This document shows, one piece after another, positions 43,511 to 53,819 of a stretch of 64,000 nt of DNA (its first letter is position 1; the number at the start of each line of letters is the position of its first letter). This DNA comes from Chondrus crispus (taxonomy: Eukaryota > Rhodophyta > Florideophyceae > Gigartinales > Gigartinaceae): positions 1 to 64,000 of the forward strand of contig NW_005179326.1 of assembly GCF_000350225.1 (NCBI RefSeq). The letters are read 5' to 3'. The notes under the pieces were generated by a model, which did no database searches, had not been told where the DNA came from, and saw only the letters and a program-made list of their open reading frames with translations. The position numbers and the translations under genes are program-made.

Positions 43511-45388
43511 CTAGACGGTATAAACAGACTTAGATTGCCCCCTCCTTAGGCGTGGCATCGAGTGAACCAAGCTTAAGTCAGGTGCTTGGACAGGCTTGTC
43601 ATTTTCTCTAAGTGTTCCTAGGTGGAGTTCCCCGTTCGACCATTCTGGCTGAAATATTCCGATATCCAGAGGGCGTCGGCTTGCCACCTTGCAATCTATG
43701 GGCGCTTGGAGGAGCTCGTTCTGTGTGCGCACCAACGAAGTGACGACGTCGATGTCTAGTTCGTTTCTAAGAAAGAGACAAACTAAAAGGAAAAACATCA
43801 AAAGCATGGCGTAGCCGGCGGCAGAGGCAATGAACCACACATTTATCGCCGCTCGTGCTGTCTTCCGCACCCCGTATCCCATCCCGATCTTCGGAGACAA
43901 GCTTTTGTCTAGGGGGAGCACTGGGAAACTCTTGACACTTGATGCATCGTCAGCAGCATCCAATGAGAAAATTTGAGGCCGCGATCCACTAGCTCGTAGG
44001 CTCTTAACCGGTAAAGTCCTGTAGAGAGACATGTAGACCATCGTGTCTTTTGCTTCTTCCAAAAATTCGCGAGCAAATCGTGTCAAGTTTACCCTCTGAA
44101 TCATACGAAATTCAGTTTCTTGAACTCCGAATGCCCATCCTTGGATAACTTGATATGTTTCGTTCTCATAAGTCAGTCGACACGAACACACGACGTGACC
44201 CATGGCGCATTCTCCCCGATCAGTGGTGTACACATGCACGAGTTCAGAAATGGATCCGGCAGTGACTGATACGCTACCATGCCATTCCACGCTCTTGAAC
44301 TGTAATTCTTCATCAGGCAAACCAAATTCGATCTCCGTGTTTTCTACTCTGCTCTGCCGAACCGGCAACCGCTCCATCTGCAGTCCAGCTCCCTGAGGAG
44401 CTAGGCGTAGGAGGTCCGGTTCAAAGTCCACCCAAACATTTTCGGAACCGGCCAGCGAACGAAAGATCAAATGTTGAATATCTGCCCAGCCCCGAAGAAC
44501 GAATCTACCTGGGCGCAAGCCACCATTATAGCCGCTCCCAACCCGTACGGGAATTTCCCCTATTACTTTTCTTCCCGTCTTGTTTAGTCCTACCGCAGAG
44601 TTCCATCCTGCTCCAAGTGCCATGTCAGAAAGGACAGAAAGGAATTTGTGGACCTCGGTATGGTTTTCCAATTGCCCTAATTGTCGTTTGATTTCTTCAT
44701 TGTCACAGAGAGACCAGTTAAAGGGTACTGCGGCGACTACTTTCTCAATCGTAGAAATTGATGATGGCGTTCTCCTCTCGAATTCTATACCTGTTTCCGT
44801 GGCCATGACAAGCACGCGGTCTATCAAGCTCATTGTCGAGAAACCGCCAAGGAGACGTCCTTCACCTGATGGACAACTTTTGTTTCCCGATTCGATGAGT
44901 GGCGCTTCGTGATCTATAGACGGATTTCTCAGTGACGAGCCCGTCACCTCAAACACTTGACCAAACAGCCTAATACCACCACCTTTATTCGGATCTTCGT
45001 CTTCGGCATGTAAATTCACAGATAGAAGTTTCCCCTTTGCAGCCTCGAATATGCTTCCCAGCTCTACTTCAGTGTCCAGTTCTACATCCCTTTCGACGCT
45101 CCCGAATTCTGCCATAATGGCTAGGCCAAACAGGGTCACTGCTGCCCCCCAGAAGCATAGACGTATCCATGTCCCGTTTTGGTCTATTCCGGGTAGTTGA
45201 GTCAGCCTACCAGCTCGCGTCGTACCCAATGCCACTCGTCTTCCTTTTCGTGCCATGAAACCATTAATCCTTGATGAAGCTTTTTGTAGCGCCACAGCAA
45301 GGAGCATATCGACAAAAATAGCCAAACCAATGAGTCGGGTCACGTTCCAAATTGGCGTGCTAAAGGGCAGTATGAATTCCAGGGACAT
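43511..45388 (-). CDS. Three-helix membrane protein with large extracytosolic domain, unknown function
   Basis: 625 residues from the ATG at 45388 (MSLEFILPFSTPIWNVTRLI). The frame is open to 45826, but the extra N-terminal part looks like non-coding sequence rich in GTAC. Hydrophobic helices are at about 12-36 (RLIGLAIFVDMLLAVAL), 66-86 (IRLCFWGAAVTLFGLAIMAE) and 516-540 (VWFIASAAGYAMLLMFFLLV). Between helices 2 and 3 is a domain of about 430 residues with several Asn-x-Ser/Thr sites (NKS, NWS, NHT, NKT, NET, NLT) and Cys residues (CAMGHVVCSCRL), as expected for a luminal or extracellular part. An 85-residue tail follows. Not recognised as any named family. Intronless, like its neighbours. 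Confidence 0.8.
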   Translation of the reverse strand: MSLEFILPFSTPIWNVTRLIGLAIFVDMLLAVALQKASSRINGFMARKGRRVALGTTRAGRLTQLPGIDQNGTWIRLCFWGAAVTLFGLAIMAEFGSVERDVELDTEVELGSIFEAAKGKLLSVNLHAEDEDPNKGGGIRLFGQVFEVTGSSLRNPSIDHEAPLIESGNKSCPSGEGRLLGGFSTMSLIDRVLVMATETGIEFERRTPSSISTIEKVVAAVPFNWSLCDNEEIKRQLGQLENHTEVHKFLSVLSDMALGAGWNSAVGLNKTGRKVIGEIPVRVGSGYNGGLRPGRFVLRGWADIQHLIFRSLAGSENVWVDFEPDLLRLAPQGAGLQMERLPVRQSRVENTEIEFGLPDEELQFKSVEWHGSVSVTAGSISELVHVYTTDRGECAMGHVVCSCRLTYENETYQVIQGWAFGVQETEFRMIQRVNLTRFAREFLEEAKDTMVYMSLYRTLPVKSLRASGSRPQIFSLDAADDASSVKSFPVLPLDKSLSPKIGMGYGVRKTARAAINVWFIASAAGYAMLLMFFLLVCLFLRNELDIDVVTSLVRTQNELLQAPIDCKVASRRPLDIGIFQPEWSNGELHLGTLRENDKPVQAPDLSLVHSMPRLRRGQSKSVYTV

Positions 45389-46449
45389 GATGTGGAGGGA
45401 AGGAGGAAGGCTTGTCAACGAAGTTTGTTTTTTGAATAAGAAGAACGATACACGATAAACGCGTCCCTGTTTCTGGTTATGCAATGTAGGCGTCGTGTCC
45501 AAGACCCTTGGAGAAGTGGAGTTGTGAAAGAAGTCCTCTTTTCTGGTATTCCTCGACAGCGCTCGATATTGCTTGGCTAGGCTAGCACTTTTGAATGGGG
45601 TCAGTTTCCTGCGTTGGATCAGTACGCATAAAAGTGCACATAGATCCAGTTGTCGAAAAATGCATGAGTAAATTGTACCGTACGGCAACGGAGACCCAGT
45701 TGTGTGGATGTGCAATACTGTACACGGTAGTGTTGAAGGTACTGTACCAGGAAACAATTTGCACGTGCAAAACATTTGTACGGTACAGTACTGCCTTTTC
45801 GTGCGCATATTGTACTGTACTGGCATGGCTTTACAAGCTCTTTTGAGGCATCAGTGTCATGTGCATATTTGACGGTCGCTTTTTCTACCTCACGTGTCTG
45901 TGATGTGATTAGTCATCCTGTACAGTGATTCTCAAGACTTGATGTGCTTGTTGTCAACAACGAGCAAGGATTCCTTTTATCTTTAGCTAAATGTTGCCAG
46001 TATGGGGGCGACAAGGCGCTCTTTTCATAGGGAGGCGAATTCACGATTTCTTCAGTATTGGGAGGCCGGCTGCCGAAAATATGATCAAACAGTAGGGCAA
46101 AATGACGCTTTATCTCTTTTTGTGCCTGTCCTCCACCCCGCCCGCCATCACCCTCCCGGACGCCCATTTCGCCACCGCACGCCCCCTACTTGCCGCGCAG
46201 CGGGCCCTCCCAGCTCCACGCATCTCGCTGCCTCGCCGCCGCCACTTACGCCCTTCTGCCCTCCGCCATCGACGCCTTCCCCGTCCCCTCCGCTCCCACA
46301 CCCGCTGCCGTGGTTGCCGTGCCTGAACATATGAACTTTTATAATTTCCCCCGTAGGTGGAGATTATTAATTGAAACATTGCTGGAATGTGGGGCCAAGC
46401 GTTCTGATTGGTCAAAGGAGTGATGAGGGACCGAGCAGCCTGTCCGCAT
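45389..46449. other. Upstream and intergenic region with GTAC palindromes and a GC-rich patch
   Basis: A cluster of GTAC-rich near-palindromes (ACTGTACACGGTAG, GGTACTGTACC, GTACGGTACAGTAC, GTACTGTAC) lies at about 45670-45825, 300-430 bp upstream of the membrane-protein start. A GC-rich patch at 46110-46330 has protein-like codons on the plus strand (ATYALLPSAIDAFPVPSAPT) but no complete frame; it may be a gene scrap. Confidence 0.4.
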
Positions 46450-46458
46450 AAAGATAGA

Positions 46459-46944
46459 TGTCGTACAGTAAAGGGGGGTGCTCAGGATATCGGACAAAAA
46501 CCTCAATGTTAAAAGGAAAAAGTACTTGTAATTGTCAAGCAATCACCATTTTTTATCTATTGCGACGGGGACACTCTCAACCTGTCGTGCACTGGGACTT
46601 TATGAAAACAACCACGCACACAGAAGAGGAGTGAGATTGAAGCGCGCGGACACTGCTGCACCCCAACCGAGCACAACCGAGCACAGCAGATCGGACATCC
46701 AAGCAAATTTAAAAAATGGCGAAAAGCCGCCCGTTTTGTGTGCTCGGGATGCTACACTCCTCTAGGTAGAAGGCTGTGAACAATCGATTGAGATATTTTT
46801 CTTTAATTTCAACAACGTTGTTCTGAGATACGGCGCACTGTGTGCCGCCGTTACGCAGCAGCGGTCCACCTTGGCCCCTGTCGAAGAAGTTTTTCCAAAA
46901 TATTTTGCATGTCTGATTTTTTGTCACTGTCCGAAAACACGGGC

Positions 46945-46950
<6 letters not shown>
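46459..46950 (+). mobile_element. MITE-alpha copy 2
   Basis: It begins TAAAGGGGGGTGCTC and ends near GTCACTGTCCGAAAACACGG, then GCACCCC. It matches copy 1 (28383-28869) over its full length at roughly 85%, in the opposite orientation. Its right end runs into an expanded C/G-poor-complexity tract (about 30 C at 46946-46975), so the exact end is lost. Confidence 0.78.
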
Positions 46951-46976
<26 letters not shown>

Positions 46977-47389
46977 CCCCCGCCCCTCCCCCGCATTATA
47001 TATCCCCGGGGAAGATCGAAAGAATGGGGAAAAGGCGGAGGGGTACAGTATCTTTGAATAAAGGACACAACCTTCTGACAAGTTCGCCTGTGGTGCAAAG
47101 AACGATGTTCCAGTTTACTGAGTCTGTCAATCCGGGATCTGCTAAGGAGGGTGCGGCGCCGGGACGGCGGGGCAGCCTGGGCAGCTGCTATCTGTGATAC
47201 GTGTGTGCGTGTCACAGGTTTGTGAGCTGTGCATGAGAATCATGGCAGGGATAATGACTTGGAGCGCATAACGACCGTACAGCGACAGAAAACAGACATG
47301 GGAATCATGACACTTCCCCCGTCACTGTGTGATTGTTCTGTGTGGGGCCAGGGGTGTTTCCGGTGCGGCAATTATTTTCAGCATTTCCG
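46946..47389. other. Poly-C tract and intergenic DNA
   Basis: A run of about 30 C followed by interrupted C runs to about 46990, then about 400 bp without motif. The C run probably grew from the terminal CCCCCC of MITE-alpha. Confidence 0.5.
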
Positions 47390-48099
47390 TGAGTTTGCGG
47401 AACGGCTCAGACCTTAAGGGTTTCGTGAGTATGTCCGCAAGTATGTCCTCGCTGGGGACGTGCTTCATATCTGTGTGATCTTGTGAGCGTGGTGTGACAA
47501 AAAGTGGTGACGAAGGTCAATAAATTTTCGTCACTTGGTGGCTCCGGTGTTTTGGGGGAGGCGGATTGATGATCCATGAAGAAGGGAGTGGGATGTGGGC
47601 TGAGCATGTGGATGTCACGGACGAATCGCCGCAGCCAGGCGGTTTGTTAGACGGCAGATGTGGCGGCAATATACTCGGATTCGCACGTTGAGAGCGCCGT
47701 GATGCGTTGCTTCATGGATCCTCAGTACATAGTTGTACCATTGTAGAGATGTACAATGCCCGATATCGATTTTCGGTCGGTGACGTCGGCAGCGTAGTCA
47801 GCGTCCGAGTCAGACGTTAAGAGGGGGTGTTGAAGATGCGTTTCTCGGTGTTGCTGCTGGGGTGGAGCGGGATGCGGGCAGTTGGGAATAGCAGCCCTTG
47901 ATTGGGGGTGTGGCGGAGGTACCTGAGGAAGCGCTTGAGGACGTTCCGATGTCGCGTTGTTAAGGTTTTGGCTGCGACTGACAGGCGGTTTAGGACAAAA
48001 TATATGTCTAGTCATGTGGAATCGGCAATTTATCGCAGATCGCCTAGTAACTGTTGGTATTCATTCGTTTGGGATTGTTTCGAGATATGTCCTCTTCAG
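47390..48099 (-). mobile_element. Ty1/copia fragment (RT end and RNase H, broken)
   Basis: The minus strand reads LKRFLRYLRHTPNQGLLFP near 47900, then DSDADYAADVTDRKSISGIV (about 47810-47760), KQRITALSTCESEYIAA (about 47715-47665), and a C-terminal VPSEDILADILTKPL block near 47450-47410. This order is diagnostic of the Ty1/copia pol C-terminus. No LTR is seen. It is broken about four or more times. Element A2's LTR starts directly at its right end. Confidence 0.78.
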
Positions 48100-48709
48100 T
48101 GTAGTATAATCACCCCCAACGACGAGGTCGGTGAGTACCGACAGTTTGGAAAGACCCTGATCGGCGGGAAGATAGAAGCACGGCCCACCCACGGTACCGA
48201 GCACGGGCTCGAGGTAGCGGTGGTAGATCGGGATCGGGAAGGACGCACGCACGCGCGAGCGGTTCTACGCCTCGACGCCACGGAGAGGTACTGGGTGACG
48301 ATCCGGTACCGACGGGCGGAGGCGGAGCCGGCTAGTGGGCGTGCTGCGCGCGTCCTCAACCCGCGCGCGGTGCTACTCGTAGATAAAACGGACAGAAGTA
48401 CGTGAGAGTAAGCGGGCGGACCAAGGTGGAGGATACTTGACAAGTCCGTCCTTGTCGTCCTCCACCGCCGGCGGTCCGCCCATATTTAATATACAGAGTC
48501 ACCTATCATAACATTACAGTAGTGCAGGTGGGCCTGCACTGTAGTGCTGTCAGCCGTCGGGGCTGGCAGTACACGTGGCGTACATGTGTGTGCAAGCGCC
48601 CCCGTACACGTGGGGTACACGTGTGCGCGTGCACTGAGGTACTGTAGAGCTCGTGCTCTACAGTTATAAATCCAATCTAAATCTAATTCCGGGAGGGAGA
48701 TATGCTACA
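48100..48709 (-). repeat. 3' LTR of element A2
   Basis: On the plus strand it runs from TGTAGTATAATCACCCCC to GGAGATATGCTACA; the sense strand is minus. It shares the family palindromes (CTGTAGAGCTCGTGCTCTACAG) and the TATATTAA box (reverse, near 48486). TGTAG/CTACA termini are intact. It is about 93-95% like the fragment at 55748. Confidence 0.88.
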
Positions 48710-48745
48710 TGGCCCCCCTCTCAAGTGTGGACGTTCGCGTCCACA
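48710..48745 (-). promoter_or_regulatory. 3' polypurine tract with second copy of the pol terminus (A2)
   Basis: The minus strand reads GTGGACGCGAACGTCCACAC, then TTGAGAGGGGGGCCA, ending at the LTR. This corresponds to VDANVHT-stop, parallel to the duplicate in A1. Confidence 0.75.
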
Positions 48746-50215
48746 AGTGCTTGTAAAACCGTCTGTTACCCCTCTGGAGCCGAGCGACGACCTCCGTTAG
48801 TTCCTCTTGGTGTCCTTCTACTCCCCCTTTTTGACACCCGCACTTCACTGAAATTTCCGCTATGCCTTCCCTTCGCTCGTCTGCGCCATCGCCTTTACGA
48901 TTTGAGCTCTCAAACCTAGATTCCCCCGCTTCTCTGCACGCCCCCCTTGTTACAGAACGCGACGTGTGTTCCCGAAACCACATTCTTGTGATACGTCCCT
49001 GCTCTCCGGGAGCACGTTTGGGGGTATCTTTTCTCGACTTTCAATTTCGTCGATGCTCCAGCACCTTCAGCGGTTCCAGACCAATGCCAGCGATGGAGCG
49101 GCTCGTCCTCCCCCTTCCTTTAAACCTTGGGGCAGATTGTAGCGACAGTTGGCCCTCCTGGTCTCGTGGGGCAACCTCGCGAGCGATGTCATACGTATTG
49201 ATGGCGGGGGAGTCGAAACGGGAGTCCCGATGACCCCGAAAAAAACGGTATCGGTGTCCGAGCGGCTCTGTCGAAATCCCCCCTCATATTTTTGCGCGAT
49301 GCGGGTATTGGAAGGGGACCTCGTCGCGCGTGTCTTCCGGTTCTCGTCAGTCGTCCCTTCCGTGAGGTGTCATTGTGCTTATGATGCACGAATCGCACGC
49401 CTGTCTCCCCCCGTTGACGTAACTCGACCGCGTCCGCCTTCGTCCACCGTCTGCTTCCCATGTCGCTGTCCGTGGTCGCTGGCGTCACGGGGTCGGTCTG
49501 TCGAAGCAGGAGGGTGACCGCTTTCGCGTCGTAGGGATGCCCGAAAGAGAGAGAAGGGCCGCGACGGGGGCTTCACTAGCACCCTCTTCGTGCGTACGGA
49601 GTGGCGAAGGAGTTCGCGGCGAGTCGCGTGATGTTTCTCGTAATTCACCCGTGCCGCGTACGCGGGAGATATCGGCGTGTTGACGCGGAGGCAGGCTAGT
49701 GCCTCGGGACAGCGGCCCTCCGTTGACCGCATGTGTTATTGCCGACCTCCCCCGCGGCGCTTCGGTCTTGGTAGCAGTTGTCGTTCGCGAGCGACCTCCT
49801 CCGTCTATCTAACGCGAGACCGTACGCGTGTCCTATGCACACTCGAGCATGTCCATCCGGGGCGCTCCGCTTTGCCGCGCGGTATCGTCGTGGGCTACTG
49901 TCCTCTTGCGCGCCGTCGGTCCGGCGCCGCCTATAGGTTTCGCCGACACAGGCCGGCTTCCGTTTTTGTCCGTCGACAGGGGACTCGCTCCGCGCTATGG
50001 GACTTGGTTGGGGGCGGTGATCGAGGCGACGGCGACGGGTGTCTTGGGGTGAGGCGCGGTTACGGGTATCCACGTAGTCTACGAGACTGCGTGGTGGCGT
50101 CTCGCGCTCGACCCTCGTCGGCGGGGCGACATACGTGGCGGCATCGGAGCCACTTCCACGCACCGTAAGTTTCCTGTAGATCCGCTCATAGATTGGCGGG
50201 TTTCGCCAGCCACAC

Positions 50216-52643
50216 GTGCGGTCCGCCGGCGCTGTCGCCGCGTGGCTCTATGACCCCTCGCCCAACGCCGATGTGGGCATGCCACTCTCCTCTTCATTGC
50301 GAGTTGCCCTATTCCTCTCTTACCAGCTCAAACCGGCCGTCCTCGTTCCGGGTTATCGCGCTATCGGCCTTCCTCCTATGTCCGGCCCGACGCCCATTAA
50401 AGGCGGTGTCGCGCCGGTGGTGGCGGCGCCTCTGGTCGCCGGCCCTCCTTCGTCGAGCGGAGGCAGGTCCTCGGGCGCGCCGTTCGCTCCGCGAGAGGGT
50501 AACGTCGTCCTGACCCATCCAACGCCGCCACCTCCGCCTGCCTTCCAGAAGGCGCGCTCCCTCTCCACCACCGTCTCCGTGGAGCTGGTGGTGCCTACCG
50601 AGGGCCCTCCCAAACCGGTCCTCTCGTTCCGTCCGGCTGCATCGAGCCCGACGCCTGACGGCCTGTCCGCAGCGCCAACGAGTGTCGCACGCAACTCGGC
50701 CGGTCCCCTGGCGATTGAAGCTGCCTGTCCTTCCGATGGCGCGTTTTCAACTCGTCGTCCGTATGTACCGCCCTCCTCCTCCGCCGTGCGGGAGGGCGCG
50801 TTGGTCTCCGCCACGCAGTGGTTGGGGGTTCCGTCCCCCGATGCCCCACTGCTCGCGGTCGACGAGAGACTGTACCCCTGGCAGCGGAGGGGTCGCACTG
50901 GGATCACCATATCGAAGGTGATCTCGAGTGCGTGGCTGCGCCCCGACCTCGCCCGCGTATTAAAGATATACGAGGCGGGGGGGTCGGAGGAAGCGTCTTC
51001 GGCCCTTTGTCGTTTGAAAGCCGAGGGCGCTGGCGTCGGTTATCAACTCCCGGACGAGTTGCCGGGGGACCGTGCTTTCGCATACAGCGTGGTGGAAGTA
51101 ATCTATGTTGACCGCTTGGGTGCACTCCTGACGGAATCGGCGCAGGTAGACCCCCGACGCTTCGTACTGTCGAGGGTGGCGGGTCTGTACGTATCGTCCC
51201 GCCCCTACGCCTTCATCAAGCCTCTCGTCGCTCTCCAGAAATCATCGTGTTCTCTGATGTGGTTATACGGTGTGGGTTGCGGTCACCACGATTGGTTGAC
51301 CTACAGAGGAAAGAACGAATCGGACGGTCGCGTCGTTCCCTCGGCCGCCCTTACGTCCGGCTTGGCCGTCGGAGACTTTGCGGCCCTCCCCGCGAGCGTA
51401 CGGGAGAGCTTTCCTTCCCTGGGGGTACATCCCCTGTTACCCCCCATCCTAAAACATCTCGGCATCGCATGCGTTGATCGTCAGCACCCAGCCCACCCGC
51501 GTCTCGCCTTCAATTATGAGCGCCAGTGAGCGTGGGCCGTATGCTGCGCCTTCATGTCGGAGGTATGTATGAACAAGCGGGCACTCGTTCAGCCCGGCCC
51601 TACGGTCGCGTTGGTGAAGCGCGTGGGGTCGGGCCTTCCCGACGTTGCCCTGAACCCGTCCGAGCACGGGTCTGCTCACGTCCCTTGGACGTTTGGCCAT
51701 GCCATTGGTCTCATGGATCGCGCCAGCGAAGTCACCCCTCGGAACCACCGTTCGTGGATGGACTATACGACCGGAGCTCGCAGCTCCTATCTCACATACG
51801 ATCCCACGGCGGACGCCTTCGTAGCGCGCTCTCCCCTCGTGCCGTCGGTCTCCGGCAACGCGCAGCAGAGGGGAGGGGTCGGGTCTGAGCATCGGCGCGG
51901 GCGTCGTAAACGCTACAGGGAACTCGACGCCGTGGCCGTAATCCGTTGGCACCGCTGTGAACCCCTTTCGGCCGACGTCAGTCGCCGGCCGTGATCCTGT
52001 AGGGGACCCTGTCTCTGCAGCGACTGTCCTCCCTATCCCACCGCTCGATGCAGTGGGGCAGTACACGCCCCAGGGGCGTCGCATACGCGAGCTGGTGCTC
52101 CCCCACGGGGAGCTGGCGGCGTCCCCCAAGGTAGTGCAGGCGTTAGGCGTGGCCGGCCAGCGCGATTGGCCCGTAGGCGGGTTGGTCGATACCCTGGCTG
52201 ACTGGTTCCTCACTCGGAGTGTTGAAGCGCGCGGTCTACGTGACGACCTATGGACGCGCTCCGCGGAACTGCGGCGAGTGAGCCGTTAGCTAGGGTCCGT
52301 GCGCGAGGTGTCCGAGCGCCAAGCCGCGGCCTACGAGCGGGCGGTGTACGATCGCGAGCGGTATCGATGCGAGCGCGACCGCTTGTGTTCGGCTCAGTCG
52401 GCGCCGCTGCCGGCGGATGGTGCTCCTTGCGCCCCGACTACCTCTACCATCCGTGACCTGTACCGTGAGAACGAGCCAGACCCTCGCCCGTCCCGAAACT
52501 GGGCGAGCGGTGAGGGTATGACTCGTGTCGCCATGCCCTCCTTGGCGGATATGGACGCCGAATTACCCCGGCACCTGGGGTATTGTCCTCCAAACAACCA
52601 TGGGTCAGGGGCCCGCGTGCTCTCGAACGACGCGAGCGGCTAA
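50216..52643 (+). pseudogene. Large coding region antisense to pol inside the A2 3' module
   Basis: The plus strand, opposite to A2's own sense, carries a long protein-like region. The longest uninterrupted part is 437 codons and begins MRSAGAVAAWLYDPSPNADV; about three breaks in all. The N-terminal part is Pro/Ser-rich (SGPTPIKGGVAPVVAAPLV). The middle looks folded (YPWQRRGRTGITISKVISSA; VVEVIYVDRLGALL; LMWLYGVGCGHHDWLTYRG). The C-terminal part is charged and helical (ERQAAAYERAVYDRERYRCE). No domain recognised. Antisense extra ORFs between pol and the 3' LTR are known in some plant Ty3/gypsy lineages, but I cannot tie this one to them. A1 has no counterpart at the same place. Confidence 0.6.
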
Positions 52644-52880
52644 CCGCTCGGTCTGGTCGTCAACCGCGCGGAACCCTTCGTCCCTTTGTCAGCGAGACGA
52701 AAGAAGGGGGGGTCCGTCGCCGGACCACAGTAAAACTGTTTCCCTGGTTACGTGTTCTTTGCGTCGGTCTTTTTCTTCTAATTCCCCTTCGTGCCCTCAT
52801 TTCTTAGTACCCCCACCCCTTCTGTCTCCTCGACGCGGAGGAGGAAGGGGCGCAGCCTTCGGGGTTCGTCTTATGCCTCG

Positions 52881-53300
52881 CGCCCCTCGCCATCCGGGAG
52901 CGGGGGCGCGACTCCTGGCGCACGTTCTTATCCCACGCGCGACCTCGTCGTCGGTAGCGAGGCAAAGGAAACGCGCGGCGTTCGTCTCCACTCTTCGCAC
53001 CCCTGGCCATGCGAGGGTGAGGGCTCAGCGCGCTGTATTCGTCTTATCCGCCCGGTGCTCCTCGCCATGCGGGGGCGAGGGCGCTGGGCGAGCGACGATC
53101 GCATTTCTTCACGTCCCGCCCCTTCGTCGTCCGGGAGCAGGGCACATCGAACGTCTTATGCCTCGCGCGTCCCTCGCCATTCTGGGCGTGGACGCGGCGC
53201 GCCGCCCGCGTCCTTCTTCGTGCCTCTCGACGTCGGCGGCAAGGGTAGAGTGCGCGGTATATGTCTTTTCTCATCGCGTCCCTCGCCCTTCGGGGCGTCC
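52881..53300 (-). repeat. Hairpin array in element A2 (about 8 units)
   Basis: Units near 52881, 52937, 52998, 53056, 53116, 53167, 53222 and 53277, spaced about 51-62 nt. Each is an imperfect palindrome of the CCCTCGCC...GGCGAGGG type, more degraded than in A1. A spacer fragment, GACGAACGCCGCGCGTTTC on the minus strand, matches the A1 spacer GACGAATGCCGCGCGTTCGC. Confidence 0.8.
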
Positions 53301-53819
53301 TACAGTGTATGGCGTGTCCCTCAAGCCGCCTGTGCGTATCTTCACGCACGTGCGTTGTGCTCGTCGTGCGCACGTTTTCCGTTAATTTTCTCGAGGGTGG
53401 TGGCGGATTGCCACTTTGGCCCGCGCTTTCCGCTGGGCGTACGAACAGCGTACTGTACGCGCCTCAGGCTTATTTTCTTCCAATTTTCCGAACACCCGCA
53501 CAATCTCCGCGAACGGGCGTGTTGCAGTAGTCGTGGATTGCACTTAGGTGGCAACGTGCGCTTCCGTGGTGTTCTCGTGTGCACGGGTTCCGACCGTTGC
53601 GTGTTCTGTGGCCGTGCGTTTCCCCCCTCGGTTCGAAAAGGGGGCTATTGGCTTACTCGCGCACTCTGTCGTCCGGCTCGGGTCACATTGGCCATAACGG
53701 GGATCGCTCCCCATTCAGACAGTCCGTACCCCCTGGTTCCTTCGTCTCGCGTCCATGGCGTTCGGGAGTCGAATACGGCTTGCCTTCCGAAAGTCCCCTT
53801 GGTCTCTAACCGGAAGGGA

